A stretch of DNA of 64,000 nt. Origin: CAXMQZ01 sp963707075. Lineage in GTDB: Bacteria; Acidobacteriota; Thermoanaerobaculia; Multivoradales; JAHEKO01. The DNA lies in NCBI GenBank assembly GCA_963707075.1, contig CAVPOX010000002.1:806001-870000 (forward strand), written 5' to 3'. Under the pieces are notes generated by a model. That model saw only the letters and a program-made list of their open reading frames with translations. It did not search any database and had not been told where the DNA came from. Of this stretch, positions 32,970 to 41,605 are shown one piece after another (within the stretch, counting starts at the first letter, position 1; every line of letters begins with the position of its first letter). The position numbers and the translations under genes are program-made.

Positions 32970-33550
32970 CGCACAATCCTTCCATCCAGATTCGCATGTT
33001 CGTCGAGCCGACGACGGTTCCACGGCCTATCCAGGACCACCACGGGGGCCTCGAGGATTTTAGTAAGATGAATCGCCACCTCCGCCGAGTCCTCCACCGC
33101 CAGGCAGTAACCGTTGCCAGCCAGCTGCACCAGCGGCACCCCTGCCGAGGTCCCCAGGAGTTCCTCTTCCCACGCATACTTGTCGACATGAATCAGGGAG
33201 TAATGGGGCATCGCCTGCGCCTGCAACCACTGACGCGAGACATCTTCTGTGGCTTTGGGCCGCCCGGTGACGACTTCGATCTGGTAGCCCTGTCCCATCC
33301 ACTCGGTCAACACCTCGAGCGACCCGGCCATCGGTGCCACCGACGCCAGCACCTCGGGTCGGTGCACCGCGTGCATGAATCGGGTCAGTTGTGCCTCGTC
33401 CAGTCCCAGCGACACGCCGAGGTCGTAGTCGTGGATCTCATCCCAATCGACCTGCTTGTCGAACTGCGTGGTCAGCACCTCGAGGAACGTCCTCCCCGTC
33501 TCGGAGAGGACATCGTCGAGGTCGACATAGATCTGTTTGACGCTGCTCAC
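32924..33550 (-). CDS. HAD-superfamily protein, 5'(3')-deoxyribonucleotidase-like
   Basis: The 208-residue protein opens with VDLDDVLSETGRTFLEVL, a motif I of the NT5C type (D-x-D-x-V), and has VVTGRPKATEDVSRQWL as motif II and VEDSAEVAIHL as motif IV. It should be a small phosphatase, possibly acting on nucleotides, but the specificity is inferred only from similarity in pattern. Start is a GTG at 33550 with AGGAGG 8 bases upstream. Downstream is the exported hydrolase gene, overlapping by 46 bases. Confidence 0.72.
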   Translation of the reverse strand: MSSVKQIYVDLDDVLSETGRTFLEVLTTQFDKQVDWDEIHDYDLGVSLGLDEAQLTRFMHAVHRPEVLASVAPMAGSLEVLTEWMGQGYQIEVVTGRPKATEDVSRQWLQAQAMPHYSLIHVDKYAWEEELLGTSAGVPLVQLAGNGYCLAVEDSAEVAIHLTKILEAPVVVLDRPWNRRRLDEHANLDGRIVRCDSWQEIFERFPSP

Positions 33551-33562
33551 AGCTACAACCTC

Positions 33563-34081
33563 CTATGACGCTCTCTGCCGTCTCGAGCCGAAGAACTGGA
33601 TCACGATACCGACCGCCACCAGAACGATGAAGACCGGGCTGATCTGTTCGGTGGACAGGTGCAGGGCCTCGAGCACCAAGGCTGCCCCGAAGACCGACGA
33701 CAACACCATCAAGGCTACCTCGAACACCTCCCTGGTCAGGATCGCTCCGATCAGTCCGGCCCCAATAGCCAGCGCCCAGACCCACCACGGCGTGCCCCAG
33801 CGCATCTGCTCGGCCCACCAAAGCACGGCCAGGCCACCGATCAAGAGCCCCGCCACTGTCAGGACAATCCGCTGAAAGAACACTGCCAGACCCGAGGCCA
33901 CCAGGCCCGCGGCCAAACCGGCGATCAGGATCATCCAGGACGGTCCATGCAGAAACTCAGCCGCGAAGCCATACCCGAGGACGAAACCGACCAGACCCAC
34001 CAGGAACCAATACACCTTGCGACCTGCCAATAGCAGAATCGCCCCGGCAGCCAGCGTCAGCAACCGCGATCCGAAGAACAT
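33563..34081 (-). CDS. Multi-pass membrane protein, DUF4203/TMEM198-like
   Basis: The 172-residue protein consists of about seven short membrane helices rich in Gly and Ala, such as TLAAGAILLLAGRKVYWFL, VGLVGFVLGYGFAAEFL, LIAGLAAGLVASGLAVFF and VLVAVGIVIQFFG. Paired Gly-rich segments resemble the DUF4203 fold. No function is known. It begins next to the stop of the tag gene and ends 12 bases before the HAD gene, so these genes form one minus-strand run. Confidence 0.65.
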   Translation of the reverse strand: MFFGSRLLTLAAGAILLLAGRKVYWFLVGLVGFVLGYGFAAEFLHGPSWMILIAGLAAGLVASGLAVFFQRIVLTVAGLLIGGLAVLWWAEQMRWGTPWWVWALAIGAGLIGAILTREVFEVALMVLSSVFGAALVLEALHLSTEQISPVFIVLVAVGIVIQFFGSRRQRAS

Positions 34082-34654
34082 CTAGGCGTCTCCCAGCTCC
34101 GTGTGGCGAAAACAGTCCACGGTGTGATCGTTCACCATCCCGGTGGCCTGCATCAGGGCGTAGCAGATCGTCGAGCCGACAAAGCGGAATCCGCGACGCT
34201 TGAGCTCTTGGCTCATGGCATCCGATTCGGCAGTGGTTGCTGGAAGCTCCGACAAGCTCGACCAACGGTTGATTCGTGGCACGCCGCCGACAAACCGCCA
34301 GATGAAGGCATCGAAGGACCCATGTTCTTCCTGCACCCGAAGAAACGCCTGGGCGTTGGAGATGGCCGACCCCAGCTTCAGCCTGTTGCGAATGATGCCC
34401 GCGTCGTCCAGCAGCGCCGCCACCTTGGCCTCGCCATAGCAGGCCACCTTGGCCGGGTCGAAGTTGTCGAAAACCTCGCGGTAGCGGGCTCGCTTCTTCA
34501 GCACGGTCGACCAGCTCAAGCCCGCCTGCGCCCCCTCCAGAATCAGAAACTCGAACCACTTCTGGTCGTGGTGAACAGGCACGCCCCACTCCCGGTCGTG
34601 GTACTCGACCATCAGTGCGTCGCTTCCAGCCCACTCACAGCGATGGGAGCTCAC
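34082..34654 (-). CDS. tag: DNA-3-methyladenine glycosylase I
   Basis: The 190-residue enzyme removes 3-methyladenine from alkylated DNA. It has the Tag signatures: N-terminal RCEWAGSDALMVEYHDREWGV with the first zinc Cys and His, FEFLILEGAQAGLSWSTVL, the INRWSSLSELP region, and the C-terminal VGSTICYALMQATGMVNDH followed by Cys (zinc ligands His and Cys). The start is GTG at 34654, overlapping the TGA of the upstream trans-sulfuration gene (GTGA). Confidence 0.95.
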   Translation of the reverse strand: MSSHRCEWAGSDALMVEYHDREWGVPVHHDQKWFEFLILEGAQAGLSWSTVLKKRARYREVFDNFDPAKVACYGEAKVAALLDDAGIIRNRLKLGSAISNAQAFLRVQEEHGSFDAFIWRFVGGVPRINRWSSLSELPATTAESDAMSQELKRRGFRFVGSTICYALMQATGMVNDHTVDCFRHTELGDA

Positions 34655-35826
34655 GAGGCCTCCAGAGCCTGCAGGAAGTCCGCTTCCAACTCGTCCGGGT
34701 CTTCGATGCCGACCGAAACTCGGATCAGGTCATCGGTGATCCCGAGAGCTTCGCGCTGTTCCGATGTCTGGCCAAGGTGGGAGCTGCGTGCAGGCCGAAC
34801 GACCAAAGTCTCCACTCCACCCAGGCTGGCTGCATGTATGGGAATCCTCAGCCTGGAGAGAAAACGCTCCGCCACCACGACGTCTCCAAGATAGATGGAC
34901 AACATCCCTCCAAAGCCCGAGAAGAGTCGCTCCGCGAATCGGTGCCCAGGGTCCGAGATCAGTCCCGGGTAGTTGAGCTTGCGGACTTCAGGCCGCTCGC
35001 CCAGTACCTCGGCGAGCCGCTGGGCGGTGGCGCATTGGCGGCGCACCCGCAGACCCAGCGTCTTCAGGCCACGCTCGAACAGGAAGCAGGCATGAGGATC
35101 GAGCGAGCCTCCCAGGTGCTGCTGGAGTCGGCGCACGGGAGTTACCCGCAACGCCGAGCCCACCACCACTCCGGCCACGATATCGCTGTGACCATTGAGG
35201 TACTTGGTCGCGCTGTGCACCACCAGATCGAACCCGATCTCCAGGGGACGAAAATTGACCGGCGAGGCGAATGTGTTGTCGATCATCGAGACCAGCCCAT
35301 GTTCGCGGGCGAAAGCCACGACCGCCTCCAGATCGCCCACCTCCATCAGCGGATTCGAGATCGACTCGACATAGATGAGGCGTGTGTTCGGGCGCAACCT
35401 TTCGCTCCAGGCCTCGGCGCCACGGGGGTCCGTGATGTCGATGCTGTCGCTCTCGATCCCGAATCTGGGCGCATCGTGATCGAGAAAGCTCTGCGTGCCA
35501 CCGTAGAGCGTGCGCTGGGCGAGCACATGCTCACCCTGGCCGACATGCCCCAGAAGGGCCGAGCTGATGGCCGCCATGCCGCTCGCCGCCACCAGCGCTT
35601 CTTCGCCGCTCTCCAGCACTGCCAGCCGAGCCTGCAGCAAGCGGTGATTGGGTGAGTTGGACAGGCGAATGTAGCGAACCTCGTCGTAGGTCGCCTCTTG
35701 CGCCATCAGGTAGTTCGCCGATTGAAAGATGGGCGTGACCACAGCCCCCTCGATGTTGGGCTCTGGGGCAGCGGCGTGCACCGCGTTGGTGTCCAGGGTG
35801 GCGAATTTGCGTGAGAAGTCGGTCAT
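34651..35826 (-). CDS. Trans-sulfuration PLP enzyme (cystathionine gamma-synthase/lyase family)
   Basis: The 391-residue PLP enzyme has the family features: YIRLSNSPNHRLLQARLA near the N-terminus, ALVAASGMAAISSALL, YVESISNPLMEVGDLEAVV, IDNTFASPVNFRPLEIG and the cofactor lysine in HSATKYLNGHSD, then SLGGVETLVVRPARSSH near the C-terminus. The exact reaction (cystathionine gamma-synthase, gamma-lyase or methionine gamma-lyase) cannot be fixed by eye. It acts in sulfur amino acid metabolism. It is divergent from the sulfatase-fold gene and overlaps tag by GTGA. Confidence 0.88.
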   Translation of the reverse strand: MTDFSRKFATLDTNAVHAAAPEPNIEGAVVTPIFQSANYLMAQEATYDEVRYIRLSNSPNHRLLQARLAVLESGEEALVAASGMAAISSALLGHVGQGEHVLAQRTLYGGTQSFLDHDAPRFGIESDSIDITDPRGAEAWSERLRPNTRLIYVESISNPLMEVGDLEAVVAFAREHGLVSMIDNTFASPVNFRPLEIGFDLVVHSATKYLNGHSDIVAGVVVGSALRVTPVRRLQQHLGGSLDPHACFLFERGLKTLGLRVRRQCATAQRLAEVLGERPEVRKLNYPGLISDPGHRFAERLFSGFGGMLSIYLGDVVVAERFLSRLRIPIHAASLGGVETLVVRPARSSHLGQTSEQREALGITDDLIRVSVGIEDPDELEADFLQALEAS

Positions 35827-35909
35827 GAGTCCTCCAGAACGCTCAGGCTACCACTCACCCGGGTGCTACCATTACCCGCTCAGAATCGCCGCGCCAGGGT
35901 CGACGCACC

Positions 35910-38189
35910 ATGCCAACGCTCATCTCAGCCTCCCGGGCCACTCTCGGCACGGCTCTGTTGCTGATCGGATGTTCCCCTAGCTCCGAGACCGAGCTCCGTG
36001 GCCCGTCGTTGCGTCTGAGCGAGGTCGTCTCGTTCCAGCAACATCAAGTCTCCACAGATCTGGTCTCGGTTCCCGAAGGGATCGGCCTCGATCAGGTCGG
36101 CTACGGCTGGAGGCAGGAGACCGATGCCTCGACCGCGGATTCCTGGCTCAGGCTCAGCACCCTACCTGGGGTGGTGGAGCTCTTCTCCGCCGACGGCGAT
36201 ATCGACCAGATCGAGGTCGAGCTCAGCGGGAGCGACTCCGGTGGACCTCAGCCACCGATTCGGATTCGCCTCAATGGTGAACGGCTCGAAAGGATCGTCG
36301 CGCCCGAGGGGTGGGTCCGTTTGCAGATCGAGGTGCCAGCCGACCGCGTAAACCGTGGCCTCAATAGGCTCGAATTCGTCCAGCCGACAGTTGAATCCGG
36401 GGGAGCATCGCAGCCCGCCTCTCAGATGCGGCTGCGCCGCGTGCGCGTTCGATCGAGCAGTGGCCGCCAGCCTTGGGCGACCCGACCTGAATCGATCAGA
36501 GTGGCGGAAGACGGATCGGACACTGTCTCGATGCCTGTCGCGAGCAGCCTCGAGGCCGTCCTCGCGCTGCCCGAAGCTGCCCGGCTCCAGGGTCGATTCA
36601 CCTTCGAGCCAGCGGATCGGAATGTCAAGGAACCGGTCTACGTCTATGTCACACTATTGGACGACTCCGGAACCGAGCAGACCCTCTTCCACGACCGCCT
36701 CTACAAGAGGGTGGGCCGGCCTCAGAGCCTGGGGCTCGATCTTGCCGATTGGGCCAACAAGCAGGTGCGACTGAGGATTGGCATTACTGGCCGGGGCAAT
36801 GGCGTGCTTCGCTGGCTCGACCTCGGCATCTCGGGGACCGGATCCGTGGCGCTGGCACCGCCACTGCCGCCTATCCCAAGCGCGATGGCACCGCGCAGCG
36901 GAAAACTGAAGCGGTCGGATGTGATGGTGGTTCTCCTGGACGCGGCCCGGGCCGACGCCTTCTCACCCTGGGGGGGGCCGCACCCCACACCCGGCATCGA
37001 GCGTCTGGCCCGGGAGGGTACCGTCTTCGCCAACGCCATCTCCCCTGCTGCCTGGACCGGTCAGTCGGTACCGGCGATCCTGACGGGACTGTTCCCGGAT
37101 ACCCTGGGTATCGGATCCTGGGGCAGTCGGCTGCCACTAGCCCCTCCAACCCTTGCCGAGATGATGGCCAACAACGGGTATCGCACCGTCCTGTGGAGCC
37201 AACATCCGCTTTACAGCAATCACGAGAGCTACCGACGCGGATTTCAGGAGTTTTATCGCACACCCAGAGGTGCTTATGACACCGTGCCCGGAGTCGAGAT
37301 CCTGACGGCCGAGGACCGGCCGACCTTTTCCTTCGTTCATCTGATTCCGCCCCACGCTCCCTACACACCTCCGCCACCCTACAGAGGTTCCTACAGCGGT
37401 TGGTACCAGGGCAAGATGCCGGTGGATGCCGAGCGGCTGAATTCCTACCCCAGGAGACGAGATCCGGGATCCGTCACCGACCAGGACAGACGCTATGTCT
37501 TCGATCGATATCTGGAGAATGCCGCTTTTGCCGACGCTCTCGTGGGGCGCATTCTCGACGCCTTGACCCTTGCCGGACGCTACGACGAAACGCTGATCGT
37601 GGTGCTCTCCGATCATGGTGAGGCCTTTCTGGAGCATGGGAGCTTCTTGCACACGAAGACCGTACATCGCGAGATGTTGCACATCCCGTTTGTCATCAAA
37701 TGGCCCAGATCGGCAGCATTACCCAGTTCGGTTCTCGCGTCGCCTGTCAGCCTCGTCGACCTGGTACCAACGCTCGTCGACGGCCTCGCACTCGAGACTC
37801 AGGGGCCGGGCTTTCAGGGTACAAGCCTGCTGTCGGCTGCTAGCGAAGGTCGCGCCACAGAGCGAGCAGTCTACGCCATGACCCGGGGTGGTAATGATCC
37901 GCAGCGCCCACCGCGAGTCCGGTTGATGCTGGAAGTGGATGGCTGGCGACTCCTCTGCTCTCCGGACCGACAGTCGCTGGCGCTCTTCCGGCCCGCAACC
38001 GATCCATTGGAAACGGAGGACCTGGCCTCGGAGAATCCGCTGCAGACTCTTCTTCTCAGACAAGCGGTCCGCGCACAACGCCACTACAACAGAGGTCTGC
38101 TAGACCTCGAGAGTGCAACAACCGAGGAGGTCGAAAGCCTCGACCCGAAGATGGTGGAAGAGCTCGAAGCGCTTGGTTATCTGAATTGA
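35910..38189 (+). CDS. Sulfatase-fold lipoprotein without the formylglycine cysteine
   Basis: The 759-residue product has a lipoprotein signal ending LLIGCS. Two beta-sandwich-like regions follow (about 25-310), then an alkaline-phosphatase/sulfatase-fold domain: VMVVLLDAARADAFSPWGG, the active-site segment AAWTGQSVPAILTG, FVHLIPPHAPYTPPPP, and VVLSDHGEAFLEHGSFLHTK with the metal ligands Asp-His. In type I sulfatases the nucleophile position is the Cys/Ser of C-x-P-S-R; here it aligns with Thr of W-T-G-Q-S. It is therefore unlikely to be a formylglycine sulfatase; a phosphoryl transferase or phosphatase is more probable. It is monocistronic, divergent from the trans-sulfuration gene. Confidence 0.78.
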   Translation: MPTLISASRATLGTALLLIGCSPSSETELRGPSLRLSEVVSFQQHQVSTDLVSVPEGIGLDQVGYGWRQETDASTADSWLRLSTLPGVVELFSADGDIDQIEVELSGSDSGGPQPPIRIRLNGERLERIVAPEGWVRLQIEVPADRVNRGLNRLEFVQPTVESGGASQPASQMRLRRVRVRSSSGRQPWATRPESIRVAEDGSDTVSMPVASSLEAVLALPEAARLQGRFTFEPADRNVKEPVYVYVTLLDDSGTEQTLFHDRLYKRVGRPQSLGLDLADWANKQVRLRIGITGRGNGVLRWLDLGISGTGSVALAPPLPPIPSAMAPRSGKLKRSDVMVVLLDAARADAFSPWGGPHPTPGIERLAREGTVFANAISPAAWTGQSVPAILTGLFPDTLGIGSWGSRLPLAPPTLAEMMANNGYRTVLWSQHPLYSNHESYRRGFQEFYRTPRGAYDTVPGVEILTAEDRPTFSFVHLIPPHAPYTPPPPYRGSYSGWYQGKMPVDAERLNSYPRRRDPGSVTDQDRRYVFDRYLENAAFADALVGRILDALTLAGRYDETLIVVLSDHGEAFLEHGSFLHTKTVHREMLHIPFVIKWPRSAALPSSVLASPVSLVDLVPTLVDGLALETQGPGFQGTSLLSAASEGRATERAVYAMTRGGNDPQRPPRVRLMLEVDGWRLLCSPDRQSLALFRPATDPLETEDLASENPLQTLLLRQAVRAQRHYNRGLLDLESATTEEVESLDPKMVEELEALGYLN

Positions 38190-38194
38190 CGGAA

Positions 38195-38290
38195 TCATTT
38201 TCGCGATCGCCAGCCCTGCAGCACCATCCAGATCACCAGCAACAGGCCGAGCAGCAGCGTGAGCAATGACTACAGCACGCCAATCTTCAT
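38195..38290 (-). pseudogene. Small single-helix membrane ORF with in-frame TAG, after SCO1
   Basis: From the ATG at 38290 the frame reads MKIGVL, TAG (38270-38272), then SLLTLLLGLLLVIWMVLQGWRSRK and TGA. The second part is a clean membrane helix with a basic end, the shape of tiny oxidase subunits. A TTG at 38264-38266 could also start a 23-residue peptide. The ORF lies 17 bases downstream of the SCO1 stop on the same strand. A single C-to-T change from CAG would explain the TAG. It may be a pseudogene, a downstream-start microprotein or chance. Confidence 0.3.
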
Positions 38291-38307
38291 CACAGCCAAG
38301 TCCTGCT

Positions 38308-38979
38308 TCATCGTCCCGTTGCCTCTGCTATCTCGCTTTGCAGCGCCTTCAGATCTCTGATCAACCGCTCAAGCTCGCCACCTTCCACGACATCATAGTA
38401 GCCACGGATCGAGCCCCCGGCATCGACCAGCACAAAACGCGTGCTGTGAAGAATCGGCTCGCCGGGATTCACCGAACCGGGCGGCGGATTCGCCTCCAGT
38501 GCCAGCTTGAAGCCTTGCATCACAATCGATCTCATGAACTCGCGATCGCCCGTCAGGAAGAACCACCGAGGATCCTCGATTCCCCACGAACTGGCGTAGG
38601 CCTGCAACACTTCGGGAGTGTCGAACTCCGGATCGACGCTGAAGGAAACCCGTGCCGTCTGGAGGTCGGCCGGCCAGATGCTCTCGAGCTGGACCATCCT
38701 CTGCGTCATTCTCGGACAGCTGATCGCACAGCGGGTGAAGATGAAATCGGCCACCCATGGCGCACCGAGAAGGTCTTCGTTCGACAGGGTTCGACCATCG
38801 CGATTGACCAGAGAGAAATCCGGCGCTGGTCCATAGGCCATGGGGGCCTCCCCGACCACGGGCCGTCCCCAACGCGGTGCCATGACGGCAGTGAAAGCTA
38901 TGGCCAGCATCACGGCGGTCAGGACTCCCCATAACAGCCGGCGCTGGAGAGGTGGTGCCTTTCCTGCTTCCCGGCTCAT
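38308..38979 (-). CDS. SCO1/SenC family copper chaperone (CuA assembly)
   Basis: The 223-residue membrane-anchored thioredoxin-fold protein has one N-terminal helix (LLWGVLTAVMLAIAFTAVMA), the copper motif FIFTRCAISCP (C-x3-C) and the His ligand in HSTRFVLVD. SCO1 proteins deliver copper to CuA of subunit II. The ATG at 38979 overlaps the permease stop (ATGA), which makes it the last gene of the ctaA-ctaB-ABC-SCO1 operon. A second SCO1 is encoded at 60546. Confidence 0.9.
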   Translation of the reverse strand: MSREAGKAPPLQRRLLWGVLTAVMLAIAFTAVMAPRWGRPVVGEAPMAYGPAPDFSLVNRDGRTLSNEDLLGAPWVADFIFTRCAISCPRMTQRMVQLESIWPADLQTARVSFSVDPEFDTPEVLQAYASSWGIEDPRWFFLTGDREFMRSIVMQGFKLALEANPPPGSVNPGEPILHSTRFVLVDAGGSIRGYYDVVEGGELERLIRDLKALQSEIAEATGR

Positions 38980-39779
38980 GCCGAACCTCTTGTGCGCACG
39001 ACCCAGATATCGAGCGTCAGACAGATCAGACACCACACGACCAGGATGACCAGACAGATCGCAAGCGATAGCGATGCCTCGCCACGGCCCGGAGAGCCAA
39101 AGTAGAGCACCTGCCGCAGTGCCGCGATACCATAGGTCAACGGGTTGAGTCGCATGACCCACTCGAGCCAGGTGGGGGCTTCGGCGACCGGAAAGAAGGC
39201 GCCCGAAAGGAACCACATCGGCAACAGAATCACGTTCATCACCGCGTGAAACCCCTGCGTCGAGTCGATCTTCCAGGCGAAGGCGAATCCCAGGCTGGTC
39301 ATGGCTACCGCCAGAAGAGCCAGGACTCCGGCCGCAGAGAGGATCGTCGCCGGGGTCAAGGAGATTCCGGCCAGTGGTGCCAGGCACAAGACGATCATCC
39401 CCTGAATCCAGGCAAGCGTCGCGCCGCCCAGAACCTTGCCCAGCACGATCGCACCCCGACCCACGGGTGCGACGAGAACCCCCTGCAAGAAGCCCTCGTT
39501 GCGGTCATCAATCACCGAAAACGTGGAGAAGATGGCACCAAAAAGCACCAGGAGAGCCACCGTACCGGGAAAGAAGTACTCCAGGTAGTCCACATCCGCC
39601 GATCCGCCGGGTAACCGGAACGAGCTCGACAGCCCGGTCCCGATCAGCAGCCAGAAGATCAGCGGCATGGCGAATGCTCCTGCCAGGCGGCTGGGTTGAC
39701 GCCAAAAACGCACTAACTCGCGGTGCCAGAGGGAATAGGTCGCGAGCACGCTATTCACCACCCTCCTCCCAAAGACCAT
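38976..39779 (-). CDS. ABC-2 type transporter permease
   Basis: The 267-residue protein has six membrane helices. Family features are ELVRFWRQPSRLAGAFAMP at the N-terminus, the SVIDDRNEGFLQGVLVAPVGR loop, and the helix-turn MWFLSGAFFPVAEAPTWLEW followed by LNPLTYGIAALRQVLY. This is the ABC-2 permease type. The start is uncertain: the ORF begins at 39779, but a GTG near 39758 would reduce the overlap with the ATPase gene to 8 bases. It is partnered with the ATPase gene upstream, in an oxidase-assembly operon; the cargo is unknown. Confidence 0.88.
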   Translation of the reverse strand: MVFGRRVVNSVLATYSLWHRELVRFWRQPSRLAGAFAMPLIFWLLIGTGLSSSFRLPGGSADVDYLEYFFPGTVALLVLFGAIFSTFSVIDDRNEGFLQGVLVAPVGRGAIVLGKVLGGATLAWIQGMIVLCLAPLAGISLTPATILSAAGVLALLAVAMTSLGFAFAWKIDSTQGFHAVMNVILLPMWFLSGAFFPVAEAPTWLEWVMRLNPLTYGIAALRQVLYFGSPGRGEASLSLAICLVILVVWCLICLTLDIWVVRTRGSA

Positions 39780-40704
39780 GACCGGTCCGGCGCAGGAAGA
39801 CGTCCTCCAGAGTCGGCTTGGAGATCGTCAGCGCCTGGATCCGGCCAGCGGAGAAGGCAATGAGGTCGCCGACAAGCTCGTGCGCCCGGCTGTGCTCGAA
39901 TCGCACCACGTCACCATGCACAGTCACCTCCAACCCAAAACGGTTGGCCAGCTGCTCACCCAGGCTCTCCGCCTCGGCGCTGCTCAACACGACCACATCA
40001 CCGCCGATCTCCTGTTTGAGAGTCTCGGGTCGACCCAGGGCAACGATCCTTCCACTGTCGACCAGCGCCAACCGATCACACCGATCCCCCTCCTCGATGA
40101 AGTGGGTAGTGAGCAGGACCGTCACATCCTGCGTCGCGCGCAGATCATCCAGGACCGTCCACAAGTCCCGGCGCGCTCCGGGGTCCAGACCCGAGCTGGG
40201 CTCGTCGAGCAGCAGGAGTCGGGGTCGATGCAGCAGGGACTTGCAAATTTCTACCCGTCTCTTCATTCCGCCCGACAGCGTGCTGACCCGGTCCCCACGT
40301 CGATCATCCAACCGAAAACGGGTCAGCAGGTCTTCGCAGCGCTGCCGTAGCTCTTGACCACGCAAGCCATAAAAGTAGCCCTGGTGGATCAGGTTTTCCA
40401 GAACTGTCAGGTGCGGATCGAGGCTCGGCTCCTGGAACACCACACCGATCTGCAGTCGAATCAGCGACGCTTCGCGCGCGAGATCGGATCCGAGAACTCG
40501 AATCGAGCCAGACTGACTGCTAAGCAGGGTAGCCAGGATCCGGAACAGCGTTGTCTTGCCACCCCCGTTCGGTCCCAGGAATCCGAAGATCTGTGCCTCC
40601 GGGATCTGGAACGACACTCCCGCCAGCGCTCGACGATCTCCGTAGGAGAACGCCACGTCCCGGGCGTCCACCGCGATCTGCGAGGACAACTCCTGTCGCA
40701 CCAA
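39751..40704 (-). CDS. ABC transporter ATP-binding protein (ABC-2 exporter type)
   Basis: The 317-residue ATPase has Walker A GPNGGGKTT (with Gly for the usual Ala), the signature LSGGMKRRVEICKSL, Walker B LLLLDEPSSGLDP and the H-loop TTHFIEEGDRCD. A DUF4162-like C-terminal domain (about 230-310) is typical of drug/lipid-type ABC-2 exporters. It lies between ctaB and the permease gene. The gene order ctaA-ctaB-ATPase-permease-SCO1 ties this exporter to heme A or copper-site assembly (inference). Confidence 0.92.
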   Translation of the reverse strand: MVRQELSSQIAVDARDVAFSYGDRRALAGVSFQIPEAQIFGFLGPNGGGKTTLFRILATLLSSQSGSIRVLGSDLAREASLIRLQIGVVFQEPSLDPHLTVLENLIHQGYFYGLRGQELRQRCEDLLTRFRLDDRRGDRVSTLSGGMKRRVEICKSLLHRPRLLLLDEPSSGLDPGARRDLWTVLDDLRATQDVTVLLTTHFIEEGDRCDRLALVDSGRIVALGRPETLKQEIGGDVVVLSSAEAESLGEQLANRFGLEVTVHGDVVRFEHSRAHELVGDLIAFSAGRIQALTISKPTLEDVFLRRTGHGLWEEGGE

Positions 40705-40705
40705 A

Positions 40706-41605
40706 TCAGACGACCCTGTCGAGGACCATCACCGCCAGAACCGCGGGGAGATAGAGGACCGACACCAGCAGCACGCGGCGTGCAGCCTGTGTCGAGAAGC
40801 TCAATGAGAAAGCGACACACACTGCGAGAAAGAAACAACCCAAGGCCAGGGTTCCGAGAAAATAGGTGATCCCTGTCAACCCGAGAATGGTCGGCAGAAG
40901 GCTGACCGGCAGCAGGGCCGCTCCCCAGAGCACCATCTGCCGCGCCGTGCTGCGTCCATCGGGCTCGACCACCGGCAACATCGGCAGACCGGCTCGGGCA
41001 TAGTCGTCACGGCACATCCAGGCAATAGCCAGAAAATGTGGCAGTTGCCACAAGAAAAGGATGCCAAAAAGGACCCAGGCACCCATGGCAAGCTCGTTGG
41101 TGACCGCGGTCCATCCCATCAGCGGAGGAATGGCTCCGGGAATCGCGCCGATGACGGTAGCCAGCGAGCTCACCCGTTTCAGTGGAGTGTAGAGGAACAC
41201 GTAGCTGGCCAGCGCCAGGGTTCCGAGCAGCGCTGTCAGAAGATTGACAAACACGGTCAGCTCGAGCAACCCGACAATTGACAAGGCGACGCCGAAAAGC
41301 AGGGCCGCGTCCGGGTGCATTCTCCCAGCCGGCAGCGGCCGCTGAGCCGTACGCTGCATCAAGGCGTCGAGATCCCTCTCCAGAACCTGATTGAGCGCGG
41401 ATGAGCCGGCAGCGAGCAGACCCGTCCCGACCAGAGCATGCACTGCGAGCGCGAATTGGGCTTCGCCTCCAGAGGCCAACAGTAGCCCGATGCCAGCGGT
41501 CAGCACGACCATCAATGTGATCCGCGGCTTGGTGAGCTCGAGCAGGTCTCCAAGAACCGTCGATGGAGCCCTCTCTTCACTGCCGATGGCGGCTGGAGTT
41601 CTCAC
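40706..41605 (-). CDS. ctaB: Protoheme IX farnesyltransferase (heme O synthase)
   Basis: The 299-residue UbiA-family enzyme adds the farnesyl chain to heme B to give heme O. It has about eight membrane helices, and the Asp-rich site LNQVLERDLDALMQRTAQRPLPAGR (N-x-x-x-D-x-x-x-D) plus the second site WMCRDDYARAGLPMLP. The frame opens at 41680, but GTG at 41605 forms a GTGA overlap with the ctaA stop and starts near the first helix, so that is chosen. It is followed by the ABC and SCO1 genes. Confidence 0.95.
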   Translation of the reverse strand: MRTPAAIGSEERAPSTVLGDLLELTKPRITLMVVLTAGIGLLLASGGEAQFALAVHALVGTGLLAAGSSALNQVLERDLDALMQRTAQRPLPAGRMHPDAALLFGVALSIVGLLELTVFVNLLTALLGTLALASYVFLYTPLKRVSSLATVIGAIPGAIPPLMGWTAVTNELAMGAWVLFGILFLWQLPHFLAIAWMCRDDYARAGLPMLPVVEPDGRSTARQMVLWGAALLPVSLLPTILGLTGITYFLGTLALGCFFLAVCVAFSLSFSTQAARRVLLVSVLYLPAVLAVMVLDRVV

